Positions 49,867 through 57,918 of a DNA stretch of 64,000 nt are shown here, one piece after another; within the stretch, counting starts at the first letter, position 1; the number at the start of each line of letters is the position of its first letter. The DNA lies in assembly GCF_000424625.1 (NCBI RefSeq), contig NZ_AUKG01000001.1:2356001-2420000 (forward strand). Direction: 5' to 3'. Under the pieces are notes generated by a model. It was given only the letters and a program-made list of their open reading frames with translations. It was not told the origin of the DNA and ran no database searches. Source of the stretch: Conexibacter woesei Iso977N (lineage in GTDB: Bacteria; Actinomycetota; Thermoleophilia; Solirubrobacterales; Solirubrobacteraceae). The translations under genes were made by a program, and so were the position numbers.

Positions 49867-50442
49867 TCAGCCCTGCGGCGGCGTGAAGCCGGGCGGGACG
49901 CCGCCGTCGCCGCCGTTGGGGCCGCCGTGGTCGTCGTGCTCCTCGACGTCCGGGATCGTCGAGGTGCCGCGTGAGCCGTCGGCGGCCCTGAAGCCGGCCT
50001 TGTCGAGCGCGGACTGCAGCGAGGCCTCGTAGGACGCCGAGGTGATCGTGGCGCCGGAGACGGCGTCGATCGCGGCCGACTGCTTCTGCAGCGCCTCCTG
50101 CTGGAGGATCGGCTCGGCCTGGCCGGAGATCTGGACCGACTTGGGTTCGTTGGCCTGCAGCTGCAGCGCCTGGATGGCGGTGATCCTGCCGTCCTTGATC
50201 GTGACCTTGACCTGGGCGTTGCCGTAACGCGTGGCGATCGCGTTGCCGGTGACGGTCTTGGTGATCCTGGAGCTGCTGCTGCTGCTGCTCCTGCTGCTCC
50301 TGCTGCTGCCGCCCGACGACGGCTCCGGCGGCGTGGCGGCGGTCGCCGAGGGCAGCGACGGCTCGTGCGGCTTGAAGCTCAGCACGGCGGCCATGCCCGC
50401 GACGGTGGCGGCGATGACGAGGGGTGCGCGACGCAACTTCAT
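49867..50442 (-). CDS. Membrane-anchored FMN-binding protein (ApbE substrate)
   Basis: This 191-residue exported protein has an N-terminal signal/anchor helix (about 5-25), a Ser-rich linker (about 42-58) and an FMN-binding domain. The flavinylation motif is DAVSGAT (126-132), matching Dxx(S/T)GAT with Thr132 as the FMN attachment point. Such proteins carry covalent FMN outside the cytoplasmic membrane as electron carriers. The ferric-reductase-like gene just upstream and apbE beyond it complete the pathway: electrons in through the membrane flavoprotein, FMN attached by ApbE. Confidence 0.92.
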   Translation of the reverse strand: MKLRRAPLVIAATVAGMAAVLSFKPHEPSLPSATAATPPEPSSGGSSRSSRSSSSSSSRITKTVTGNAIATRYGNAQVKVTIKDGRITAIQALQLQANEPKSVQISGQAEPILQQEALQKQSAAIDAVSGATITSASYEASLQSALDKAGFRAADGSRGTSTIPDVEEHDDHGGPNGGDGGVPPGFTPPQG

Positions 50443-50457
50443 GTCCTTGGTCTCTTC

Positions 50458-51906
50458 CTAGAGGGCGAACGACTCGTGGTGGATGCGGTCCCTGGCGACG
50501 CCCGCGCGCCGCGCCTGCGCGGCGACGTGCTCCGAGAAGCCGTCCGGCCCGCACAGGTAGACGTCGCGCTGGGCGATGTCCGGGACCAGCGCGCGCAGCG
50601 CGGCGGCGTCCAGCGGGACCTGCTCGCGCGGCCCGACCAGCTCGTGGACGCGCCCGCCGCGGCGGGCGACCTGGCTGCGGACCTCGTCGGCGAGCACGAC
50701 GTCGCCGGGCGCCGAGGCGCGCAGCACGACCTCGACGTCGACGCCGCGCTCGGGCAGCTCCTGCAGCAGCGCCCGGATCGGGGTGATCCCGACGCCCGCG
50801 CCGATCAACACCACCATGTCGCCCTGGCGCGCGTCGGCGGTGAACGCGCCGTAGGGCCCCTCGATCGCCACGCGCGTCCCGGGCGCGAGCGACGCCAGCG
50901 CGCGCGAGTGGTCGCCGAGGTCCTTGACCGTGATCCGCAGGTGGCGCCCGGTCGGCGCGGCGCTCAGCGAGTAGGGGTGCGCCTGCCACCACAGCCCGCG
51001 CCGCAGGAAGCGCCACTGCAGGAACTGGCCCCCGGCGATCGGCAGGCGGTCCAGGCGCCGGCCCTCGAGCAGGATCGAGTACATGTCCTTGCCCTCGGGA
51101 TGGATCCCGACGACCTTGACCTGATGGCGCACTGAGCGCCAGAGCGGCAGCGCGACGCGGCAGCCGACGACCAGGACCAGCGCGCCGATCCACAGCGCCG
51201 TCCACCACGTCTTCGCCCACGGGTGGCCGACGAAGGACTCGCCCGTGTCGACCTGGTGCGAGAAGGCCAGGAACAACGCCAAGTACGTGTACAAGTGCAC
51301 CGACCACCACGTCTCGTAGGCGAGACGGCGACGGGCCTTGCGGTAGGACGTCACGCCGGCGGCGATCAGCAGGACGAACGCGACGGTCGACGCGAGGATC
51401 CCGGGGTAGGTCCAGATCAGCTGGCCGAGCTGGTGCAGCAGGCCGTCGTGCGCGGCCTGGCTGTAGCCGACGACGATCAGGGTCGCGTGCGCGCAGAGCA
51501 GGTAGAGGGGGTACGGGCCGAGCCTGCGGTGCCAGGCGACCAGGCGGTCCTGGCCGACCGCGCGCTCCAGCGGCGGGCAGCGCGCGACGAGCACGACGAC
51601 GACGAGCATCGCGTAGGCGGCGCCCAGCCCGGCGAGGCGCCCGCCCGCGGTCGCCCAGCCGCCGGCGGCGCGCAGCGAGCCGGCCGACTCGGCGTTGACG
51701 CCGAGCGCGAGCGTCGCGCCGAGGCCGAGGCCCGCGGCGACGGCCAGCGCGTCGACGGCGCGCGGGCGCTGGCGCGCGGGCAGGCGGCGGCGGGGCCGCT
51801 CGGCCGCGACGGGCGCCGGTGCGGCGGCGGGCGCGGCCTCGGGCGGCGCCGCGGCGGCTGCCGGGGCGGCCTCGGGCTCGCGGTGGTCGACCCACAGGCT
51901 CTCCAT
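50458..51906 (-). CDS. Ferric-reductase-like membrane flavoprotein with FNR domain
   Basis: This 482-residue protein has a Pro/Ala-rich N-terminus and then six helices (about 50-240) with heme-ligand-type histidines (WHRRLGPYPLY, CAHATLIV, WWSVHLYTYLAL, FSHQVD). A ferredoxin-NADP reductase module follows (HPYSLSAAP for FAD, GAGVGITPIRALLQ and CGPDGFSEHV for NAD(P)H). It should move electrons from cytosolic NAD(P)H across the membrane. It is 15 bp upstream of the FMN-binding protein gene and divergent from apbE, so it is likely the electron donor to the covalent FMN. Confidence 0.92.
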   Translation of the reverse strand: MESLWVDHREPEAAPAAAAAPPEAAPAAAPAPVAAERPRRRLPARQRPRAVDALAVAAGLGLGATLALGVNAESAGSLRAAGGWATAGGRLAGLGAAYAMLVVVVLVARCPPLERAVGQDRLVAWHRRLGPYPLYLLCAHATLIVVGYSQAAHDGLLHQLGQLIWTYPGILASTVAFVLLIAAGVTSYRKARRRLAYETWWSVHLYTYLALFLAFSHQVDTGESFVGHPWAKTWWTALWIGALVLVVGCRVALPLWRSVRHQVKVVGIHPEGKDMYSILLEGRRLDRLPIAGGQFLQWRFLRRGLWWQAHPYSLSAAPTGRHLRITVKDLGDHSRALASLAPGTRVAIEGPYGAFTADARQGDMVVLIGAGVGITPIRALLQELPERGVDVEVVLRASAPGDVVLADEVRSQVARRGGRVHELVGPREQVPLDAAALRALVPDIAQRDVYLCGPDGFSEHVAAQARRAGVARDRIHHESFAL

Positions 51907-51930
51907 CGGCGCTCAAGATGCCGCGTCTCC

Positions 51931-51993
51931 CTGAGCGGACGCTGAGCGTGGCAGCGCTCTCAGCCCTCGCTCAGGATCGGCGCCGATCCTGAG
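51931..51993. promoter_or_regulatory. Divergent promoter with two 11-bp direct repeats and a 24-bp palindrome
   Basis: CTGAG occurs at 51931 and 51942, and CTCAG at 51959 and 51970; both pairs have 11-bp pitch and opposite orientation. From 51970 to 51993 the sequence is a perfect 24-bp palindrome centred on GGCGCC. The array fills the 90 bp between the reductase and apbE starts, as expected for a shared OmpR-type operator. Confidence 0.6.
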
Positions 51994-51996
51994 CCC

Positions 51997-52752
51997 GTGC
52001 GCCACGTCCATGTCGAGCACGTGATGGGCACCGCGGTCTCGCTCGACGTCCGCGGGGCCGCGCCCGCGCGCGCCCGTGCGGCGACCGACCGGCTCGTCGC
52101 CTGGCTGCACGACGCCGACGCGCGCTTCAGCCCCTACCGCGACGACAGCGAGATCGTCCGGATCGACCGCGGCGAGCTCGACGTCGCCGACGCGAGCCCC
52201 GATGTCCGCGAGATCCTCGACCGCTGCGAGCGCCTGCGCGCGCAGACCGGCGGCGCGTTCGACGCCCGCGCGCGCGGGCGGCTGGACCCGAGCGCGCTCG
52301 TCAAGGGCTGGGCGGCCCAGCGCGGCGCCGACCTGCTGGCTGCCGCGGGCCTCACCGACTTCTGCCTCAACGCGGGCGGCGACTGCGCGGTGCGCGGCGG
52401 CGCGCTCCCGCACGACGCGTGGCGGATCGGCATCCGCCATCCGCGCGACCCGCAGGCGATCGCCCGCGCCTTCGCGCTGACCGACGCGGCGGTCGCGACG
52501 TCCGGCCTCTACGAGCGCGGCGACCACCTCGTCGATCCCGCGACCGGCGCGGCGCCGGAGGGCGTCCTGTCGGTCACGGTCGTCGGCCCCGACCTGGGCC
52601 TGGCCGACGCCTACTCGACCGCCGCCTTCGCCCTCGGCCCCGCCGGCCCCGAGTGGACCCTCGGCCTCAGCGCCGACGGCTACGAGGCGATGACGGTCCT
52701 GGCTCCGGACCGTGTGCTGCTGACACCCGGCTTCCCACCCGCCGTCGCCTAG
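51997..52752 (+). CDS. apbE: FAD:protein FMN transferase
   Basis: This 251-residue enzyme attaches FMN from FAD to a threonine of target proteins. ApbE signatures are present: HVEHVMGTAVSLD at the N-terminus, DPSALVKGWAA, LNAGGD and the metal-binding DAYSTAAFALG. There is no lipobox, so the protein appears cytosolic or depends on the substrate for export. It is shorter than many ApbEs (about 300-350). The GTG at 51997 starts three bases after the palindromic operator. The FMN protein at 49867 is the obvious substrate. Confidence 0.93.
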   Translation: MRHVHVEHVMGTAVSLDVRGAAPARARAATDRLVAWLHDADARFSPYRDDSEIVRIDRGELDVADASPDVREILDRCERLRAQTGGAFDARARGRLDPSALVKGWAAQRGADLLAAAGLTDFCLNAGGDCAVRGGALPHDAWRIGIRHPRDPQAIARAFALTDAAVATSGLYERGDHLVDPATGAAPEGVLSVTVVGPDLGLADAYSTAAFALGPAGPEWTLGLSADGYEAMTVLAPDRVLLTPGFPPAVA

Positions 52753-54254
52753 CGCGGGAGCGGAAGCGTGACGCGGACCCTGCTGGTCCCGACCTGGAGG
52801 ACGACGGGCAGCGTCGTGACGTGGCCCTTGCGCAGGACGCGGCCGACGCCGCGCAGCCAGGACGGCGCCGTGATCGTCGCGCGGTAGTGGCCGGGCGTGC
52901 CGGTCGCGCGGAGCTTGGTCCTCAGCGCGGGGAGTGCCAGCGCGGTGCGCTTGAGCAGCCACTGCACCGAGGCCGACGCGGGCCTGCGCCTGGCGACGGC
53001 CGCCGACGCGGTCGCGGTCGACCTGGTGGCCTTGGTCCTGACGAGCGGGTCGAAGGGCGTGTGGACGTCGCCGGCCACCCGCTGCATGGTGGTCTGCATC
53101 TGCTGGACCTTCTGCTGGTTCAGCTCGGCGAGGAAGGCGAGGATCGCTGCCATCATCGCCTTGATCGCCTCGACCTGGGCCTGCGCGGCGTCGTCGGCCG
53201 AGCCGGCCTCGCCCGCATCGGCGGTGGACTTCTCCGCTTCCAGCTGCTTGAGCAGGCTCTGGGCGTCGCCGAGCGTCGGCCTCTGGCCGGCCAGCGCGGC
53301 GGCGACCTGCTTGACGGTCGCGTTCGCGAGCCTGCTGCTCGTGACGGTCTTCGTCCACGGGGTCGGCGGCGGCTGCGGGACCACGGTGGTGCCCGCGGAA
53401 CAGCCGGACGGGCACGTGAAGTCGATCGCGATCCTGCCGCCGGACTGCAGCTGGGGCTTCGTGCCGGTGATCGTGGGCGCGGCAGGCGCCGGGGCGGGAG
53501 CGGGCGCCGGGGCCGGAGCGGGTGCCGGGGCGGGCGCGGGAGTGGGATCGGGCGTCGGCCCGGGCGCGGCGCCGGTCGTCGTGTCGACGCCGTTGACGAT
53601 CTCGCAGCCCGTCCACGTGTCGACGCCCGCGCGCGCAAGCAGCGTGTCGGTGCCGTCGCCGCAGTCGACGGCGTCGGCCGCGCCGCCACCGGCGGTCACG
53701 TCGACGTGGTCGTCGCCCGCGCCCGCGACGATCGCCTCGGCCGGGGCGGCACCCGTGAAGCTGTCGGCGAACGGCGTCCCGACGATCCGCCCGACGCCGG
53801 ACAGCGTGTCGGTGACGCCCGCGACGGTCGCCGACGCCGGCGTCCCGCCCGTGTAGGTCAGCGCGCTGAGGGCGCTCGCGTAGGTCGCGGTGACGGTCCC
53901 GACGCCGGTCGCGCCCGGCTGGACGGTCAGCGTGTCGGCGCCGTCGCCGAGGCCGGCGACCACGTCGGCCGTCGTCGGCAGCGCGTGCCCGGCGAGGTCG
54001 CAGTGCAGCAGCTGCTGGGTGGCCGTGCAGACGCCCGACGGGTCCGCGGCGAAGCCGGTGTTGGCGTCGTTGCGGACGTAGACGACGCCGGCCTGCCCGC
54101 CGGCGGTGAGCGTCAGCGCGTCGGCGCCCGCCGTCCCGGAGATCGCGACCTGGCCGCCGGCGTAGGTCACGGAGACCGGGTCGGCGGCCGCGGCGGAGGC
54201 GGTGAAGGCGAGCGTGGACAGGACGGCCAGCACGGCCACGGGAACGGAGCGCAC
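52749..54254 (-). CDS. Secreted protein with RTX-like N-part, Pro-Ala linker and basic C-part
   Basis: This 501-residue protein has a signal peptide (about 1-24) and a beta-rich region with calcium-repeat-like glycine/aspartate motifs (GLGDGADTL, GAGDDHVDV, CGDGTDTL). An alternating Pro-Ala linker follows (about residues 235-255). A CPSGC disulfide-like pair, a helical stretch and a basic beta-strand tail (TLRKG-type) close the chain. No enzyme motif is seen; an extracellular adhesin or matrix protein is plausible. TAGCAT lies 6 nt before the GTG. The stop shares CTAG with apbE. Confidence 0.72.
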   Translation of the reverse strand: MRSVPVAVLAVLSTLAFTASAAAADPVSVTYAGGQVAISGTAGADALTLTAGGQAGVVYVRNDANTGFAADPSGVCTATQQLLHCDLAGHALPTTADVVAGLGDGADTLTVQPGATGVGTVTATYASALSALTYTGGTPASATVAGVTDTLSGVGRIVGTPFADSFTGAAPAEAIVAGAGDDHVDVTAGGGAADAVDCGDGTDTLLARAGVDTWTGCEIVNGVDTTTGAAPGPTPDPTPAPAPAPAPAPAPAPAPAPAAPTITGTKPQLQSGGRIAIDFTCPSGCSAGTTVVPQPPPTPWTKTVTSSRLANATVKQVAAALAGQRPTLGDAQSLLKQLEAEKSTADAGEAGSADDAAQAQVEAIKAMMAAILAFLAELNQQKVQQMQTTMQRVAGDVHTPFDPLVRTKATRSTATASAAVARRRPASASVQWLLKRTALALPALRTKLRATGTPGHYRATITAPSWLRGVGRVLRKGHVTTLPVVLQVGTSRVRVTLPLPR

Positions 54255-54323
54255 GCCCGAATGCTAAGGGACCTCGCGGCGTAGCGAAATGGCGCTGGAC
54301 GCCCTGCGCCCTGCACCGTGCGA

Positions 54324-54728
54324 TCAGGTCTTCGCCGCCGGCTCCAGCCGTCCGGTGAGCACGCCCATGCGCTGCGAGGCGCGGCGCATGGCGCCGGGCA
54401 GCTCGCCGGGCGCGGCGTCGCTGACGACGCGGGGCGCGCTGAGCGCGTAGTGCCGACCGCCGCGGACGACCTCCGCGCCACCGGCCGCCAGGACGTTCTT
54501 GACCCACTGCGCGCCGGCGCCGTAGGGGAGGGCGATCGCGAGCGCGTCGCCGTCGCGCTGGGCCAGGACGGGCGTCTTGTAGGTCTTGCCCGACCGGCGG
54601 CCGGTGTGGACGATCAGCGCGTAGGGCGGCAGGTACGGCGCCCACAACCTCTGCACCGGGTTGTTGACCCGCTCGTTGAACGCCGGCAGCCAGGCGGGCA
54701 TGCGGGACATGTTGATGTCCTTGGGCAT
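54324..54728 (-). CDS. Deazaflavin (F420)-dependent nitroreductase-family protein
   Basis: This 134-residue protein has the DUF385/Ddn pattern: PVQRLWAPYL, LIVHTGRRSGKTYKTPVLA, DALAIALPYGAGAQWVKNVLAAG and RHYALSAPRVV. Family members bind coenzyme F420 (or other cofactors) in actinobacteria and reduce quinones or nitro compounds. It is preceded by a hypothetical gene on the same strand with 3 bp between them, so the two are co-transcribed. Confidence 0.9.
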   Translation of the reverse strand: MPKDINMSRMPAWLPAFNERVNNPVQRLWAPYLPPYALIVHTGRRSGKTYKTPVLAQRDGDALAIALPYGAGAQWVKNVLAAGGAEVVRGGRHYALSAPRVVSDAAPGELPGAMRRASQRMGVLTGRLEPAAKT

Positions 54729-54731
54729 GGG

Positions 54732-55304
54732 CTAGGCCGACGCTGCGGGCAGCGGCCAGATCAGGCCGAGGTCGAGCACGCGGCGCTCGCTGGTGCCGTC
54801 GTGCAGGAGCGGTGGAGCGGGGCGGAGGGGGCGGGTGCCGGTCCCGGCCTGGCGCAGCCACTCGGCGACCAGGCCGAGGGCGACGTCGTCGGCGGTCGAG
54901 CCGTCGTCGGTCGGGCGTGTGCTGAAGAGCGGGTCGGCGATGACGCGGGGCGTCTTCGCGCCGGCGGTTGTGGACGCCCCGTAGGGCAGCGGCAGCAGGA
55001 CCGCGGCGCGCGATCCCTCCGGCAGCCTGCGCGGCCAGCCGGAGGTCGTGAAGCTGCCGCCTTCGGCGCGCCAGGTCCTCTCGCGCGCGTCGCGCCAGCG
55101 CGCGTAGCCCGCGGCGTCGCTGACCTGGACGACGAGCTGGACGTCGATCGGCTCGGCCTCCGGCGCCTCGGCGAGCCTCTTGAGCTGGGCGAGCGCGGTC
55201 GTGGCCCGCACGACGTGCGGCGAGCGGTCCGGCTCGCCGCTGATGCGGACGCTGCCGTCGCCGCCGCGTCGCAGGGTGATCCTGCCGGGGTGGGGAAGGG
55301 GCAT
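54732..55304 (-). CDS. Hypothetical protein, 190 residues
   Basis: I do not recognise a family. The protein is soluble, with strands ITLRRGGDGSVRISG, helices ATTALAQLKRLAEAP and DVALGLVAEWLRQAG, and a Pro-rich C-terminus. There is no signal peptide or cysteine. The ATG at 55304 lies 7 nt after a TAGCCT -10 element and lacks a ribosome-binding site, as do the two genes upstream. It is followed after 3 bp by the Ddn-like gene. Confidence 0.62.
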   Translation of the reverse strand: MPLPHPGRITLRRGGDGSVRISGEPDRSPHVVRATTALAQLKRLAEAPEAEPIDVQLVVQVSDAAGYARWRDARERTWRAEGGSFTTSGWPRRLPEGSRAAVLLPLPYGASTTAGAKTPRVIADPLFSTRPTDDGSTADDVALGLVAEWLRQAGTGTRPLRPAPPLLHDGTSERRVLDLGLIWPLPAASA

Positions 55305-55314
55305 GCCGAGGAGG

Positions 55315-56085
55315 CTACGGCAGGATGTGGTTGACGTAGCCACCGTCGACCCGCAGCGCCCCGCCGGTCGTCGCCGAGGACTCCTCGGAGGCGAGGTAGG
55401 CGACGAGCGACGCGATCTCGGCGGGCTCGATCAGGCGGCCGATCAGCGACGTCGGGCGGTGCTCGGCGATGAACTTCCGCTGCGCCTCGTCCCACGGCAG
55501 CTCGTCGCCGACGAGCGAGCGGACGAAGTCCTCGACGCCCTCGGTGTGGGTCGGGCCGGCCATGACGGTGTTGGCGGTCACGCCGGTCCCGGCGAACGTC
55601 TGCGCGAAGCCGCGCGACACCGCGAGCAGCGCGGTCTTCGTCACGCCGTAGTGCACCATCTCGGTCGGCGTCACGACCGCGGAGTCCGAGGCCAGGAACA
55701 ACAGCCGGCCCCAGCCGCGGTCGCGCATCCCGGGCGCGTACGCGCGCGAGAGCCGGACGGCCGACATCACGTTGACGTCCCAGAACCGCTGCCAGGCGTC
55801 GTCCTCGATCTCCAGCAGCGGCGTCGCGGCGAAGATCCCGAGGTTGTTGACCAACACGTCGATCTCGGGCAGCTCGGCCACGACCGCCGCCACGCCCTCC
55901 GGCGTCGAGACGTCGGCCGCGATCCCGGAGACGCCGAGCTCGGCGGCGACCGCGCCGACCTTGCCCTCCTCGCGCCCGTTGACCCACACCTGCGCGCCGT
56001 CCGCGGCGAGGCGCTCCGCGATCGCCCGTCCGATCCCCTGCGTCGAACCGCTGACGAACGCGCGCTTGCCCTCGAGGCTGCTCAT
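55315..56085 (-). CDS. Short-chain dehydrogenase/reductase
   Basis: This 256-residue Rossmann-fold oxidoreductase has the cofactor motif GSTQGIGRA, NNLGIF (the NNAG-type motif), the catalytic Ser in ASDSAVV and Tyr/Lys in YGVTKTA, with GALRVDGGYVNHI at the end. The NADP-type specificity is suggested by VNGREEGK. It reduces or oxidises an unknown alcohol or ketone. The ATG overlaps the histidine kinase stop (ATGA) and also lies 7 nt after TAGCCT, so it may be both coupled and separately transcribed. Confidence 0.92.
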   Translation of the reverse strand: MSSLEGKRAFVSGSTQGIGRAIAERLAADGAQVWVNGREEGKVGAVAAELGVSGIAADVSTPEGVAAVVAELPEIDVLVNNLGIFAATPLLEIEDDAWQRFWDVNVMSAVRLSRAYAPGMRDRGWGRLLFLASDSAVVTPTEMVHYGVTKTALLAVSRGFAQTFAGTGVTANTVMAGPTHTEGVEDFVRSLVGDELPWDEAQRKFIAEHRPTSLIGRLIEPAEIASLVAYLASEESSATTGGALRVDGGYVNHILP

Positions 56086-57170
56086 GCCTCCGAGGCTAGC
56101 CGCACGGTCGCGCGCAGGCCGCCGCCCGGGCGGGCGGTCAGCGTCAGCGTGCCGCCGTGGGCCTCGGCGATGCTCTTGACGATCGCCAGGCCGAGGCCGA
56201 CGCCGGCGTGGTCGGTCCGGATCCGCGCCGTCCCGCGGCGGAAGGGCTCGGCGAGCGTCGCGACCAACTGCGGTGACAACGCCGGGCCGGTGTTCTCCAC
56301 CGTCAACTCGACGTGCCCGTCGCCGTCGCCGCCGGTCGTGACCCAGACCCGGCCGTCGCCCGCGTTGTGGACGATCGCGTTGTGCACCAGGTTGGTCGTC
56401 AGCTGCAGGAGCAACGTGTAGGACCCGAGCGCGGGCGCCGCGCCACCGGCGGTCTCGACCGCGATCCCGCGCTCCTCGGCCAGCGGCAGCAGCGTCTCGG
56501 TCGCCTCCTCGGCGGCCAGCGACAGGTCGACCGGCTCGCGCGCGAACGCGCGCTGGTCGGCGCGGCTGAGCAACAGCAAGGCCTCGGTCAGGTCGATCGC
56601 GCGGCTGTTGACGACGTGCAGGCGCTCGACCAGCTCGCCGTCGCCCGCCGCGGTCCGTGCCGGGTCCCTGGCGGCGACCTCCAGCAGCGTCTGGGTGATC
56701 GCCAGCGGCGTGCGCAGCTCGTGCGACGCGTTGGCGGCGAAGCGCTGCTGCTCGGCGACGTGCGCCTCGAGCCGCGCCAACATGGTGTCGAACGCGTCGG
56801 CCAGCTCGCGGAACTCGTCGCTGCGACCGGGCAGCGCGATCCGGTGCGCCAGCGAGCCGGTCGCCGCGACGCGCGTCGCGGCCGTGATCCGGTCCAGCGG
56901 CTCGAGCACGCGGCCGGCCAGGAGCCACCCGCCGGCCAGGCCGAAGACGAGCAGGAACCCCATCACGGCGGCGGCCATCGGCGCGAACGAGCGCCAGAGC
57001 GCGCCGTGGCTCTCGGCCAGGAACAGCACGCCGGGGTGCACGCCGCGCGACAGCGAGAAGTAGCCGACGACGAGCAGCACGGCGCCCGCGAGCATCACGA
57101 ACCCCGCGTAGCTGAGCGTCAGCTTCATCCGGACGCTGAGGCCGCGCGCTCTAGCCACGGTCAGCACCAC
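56082..57170 (-). CDS. Sensor histidine kinase (EnvZ/TCS class)
   Basis: This 362-residue membrane kinase has two helices (about 20-37 and 62-85) flanking a short extracytoplasmic loop. A HAMP domain (GRVLEPLDRITAATR), HisKA with RFAANASHELRTPLA and HATPase motifs (NLVHNAIVHNAG, AGVGLGLAIVK) follow. It should phosphorylate the OmpR regulator whose gene overlaps its start. The GTG at 57170 is given; GTG 57158 is an alternative. The short sensor loop suggests sensing within the membrane or of envelope stress. Confidence 0.92.
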   Translation of the reverse strand: MVLTVARARGLSVRMKLTLSYAGFVMLAGAVLLVVGYFSLSRGVHPGVLFLAESHGALWRSFAPMAAAVMGFLLVFGLAGGWLLAGRVLEPLDRITAATRVAATGSLAHRIALPGRSDEFRELADAFDTMLARLEAHVAEQQRFAANASHELRTPLAITQTLLEVAARDPARTAAGDGELVERLHVVNSRAIDLTEALLLLSRADQRAFAREPVDLSLAAEEATETLLPLAEERGIAVETAGGAAPALGSYTLLLQLTTNLVHNAIVHNAGDGRVWVTTGGDGDGHVELTVENTGPALSPQLVATLAEPFRRGTARIRTDHAGVGLGLAIVKSIAEAHGGTLTLTARPGGGLRATVRLASEA

Positions 57171-57831
57171 CCGTCGTGTCGATCCGGTACCCCGCGCCGG
57201 GCACGGTGGCGATCAGCCACGGCTCGCCGAGCCGCCTGCGCAACCCGGACACCGTGATCCGGACCGCGTTGGTGAACGGGTCGGCGTGCTCGTCCCACGC
57301 GCGCTCCAGCAGCGCCTCGGCGCTGACGACGCCACCGTCGGCCTCCATCAAGACCTCAAGCACTGCGAACTGCTTTCTGGTCAGCGCCACGTACTTTTCG
57401 TCGCGGTAGACCTCGCGCCGGAACGGGTCCAGGCGCAGGCCCGCGAGCTCCCGGACCGGCGGGCGGCTGTGGCCGCGGCGGCGGTCCAGCGCGCGCAGCC
57501 GCAGGACCAGCTCCTGCAGCTCGAACGGCTTGGTCAGGTAGTCGTCGGCGCCCAGCTCGAAGCCCGACGCCTTGTCGTCCAGCCGGTCGGCCGCGGTCAG
57601 CATCAGGATCGGCATGCCGCTGCCCGACGCCACGATCCGGCGCGCGATCTCGTCGCCGCTCGGCCCCGGGATGTCGCGGTCGAGCACGGCGATGTCATAG
57701 CTGTTGACGGTCAGCAGCGCCAGCGCGGTGTCGCCGTCGCCGGCGACGTCGGCGGCGATCGCCTCCAGGCGCAGGCCGTCGCGGATCGCGTCCGCCATGT
57801 AGGGCTCGTCCTCGACGAGCAGCACGCGCAT
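57151..57831 (-). CDS. OmpR-family response regulator
   Basis: This 226-residue regulator has MRVLLVEDEPYMADAI, the phospho-acceptor Asp in IAVLDRDIPGPSG and DDYLTKPF. A winged helix (ALTRKQFAVLEVLMEADGG to VRITVSGLRRRLG, ending GAGYRID) follows. The ATG at 57831, not the longer frame to 57867, is supported by TAGCCT exactly 7 nt upstream. A GATAT direct repeat with 11-bp pitch covers the -35 region, so the gene is probably autoregulated. It pairs with the overlapping kinase and may control the divergent VanY/export operon. Confidence 0.93.
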   Translation of the reverse strand: MRVLLVEDEPYMADAIRDGLRLEAIAADVAGDGDTALALLTVNSYDIAVLDRDIPGPSGDEIARRIVASGSGMPILMLTAADRLDDKASGFELGADDYLTKPFELQELVLRLRALDRRRGHSRPPVRELAGLRLDPFRREVYRDEKYVALTRKQFAVLEVLMEADGGVVSAEALLERAWDEHADPFTNAVRITVSGLRRRLGEPWLIATVPGAGYRIDTTGGADRG

Positions 57832-57838
57832 GCCGTCA

Positions 57839-57870
57839 AGGCTACGGGCCGCGTATATCGCCGGCATATC
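57839..57870 (-). promoter_or_regulatory. Regulator promoter: GATAT direct repeat and TAGCCT -10
   Basis: On the minus strand GATAT begins at 57870 and 57859 (11-bp pitch) and TAGCCT spans 57844-57839. The repeats replace a -35 element, the typical place for an OmpR-family activator. Confidence 0.55.
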
Positions 57871-57918
57871 GAAAACGTCATACGGAGCCGCAACGCCCGC
57901 ACCCGTTCACTGCGCGGC

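Noticed and set aside
50268-50318. Repeated CTG-like triplets in the FMN-binding protein gene
   Set aside because: It encodes the Ser-rich linker in frame and is low-complexity coding sequence, not a regulatory repeat.
53480-53560. Pro-Ala codon repeats in the secreted protein gene as a possible minisatellite or CRISPR-like array
   Set aside because: It encodes an ordinary (PA)n linker in frame, has no spacers and varies in codons.
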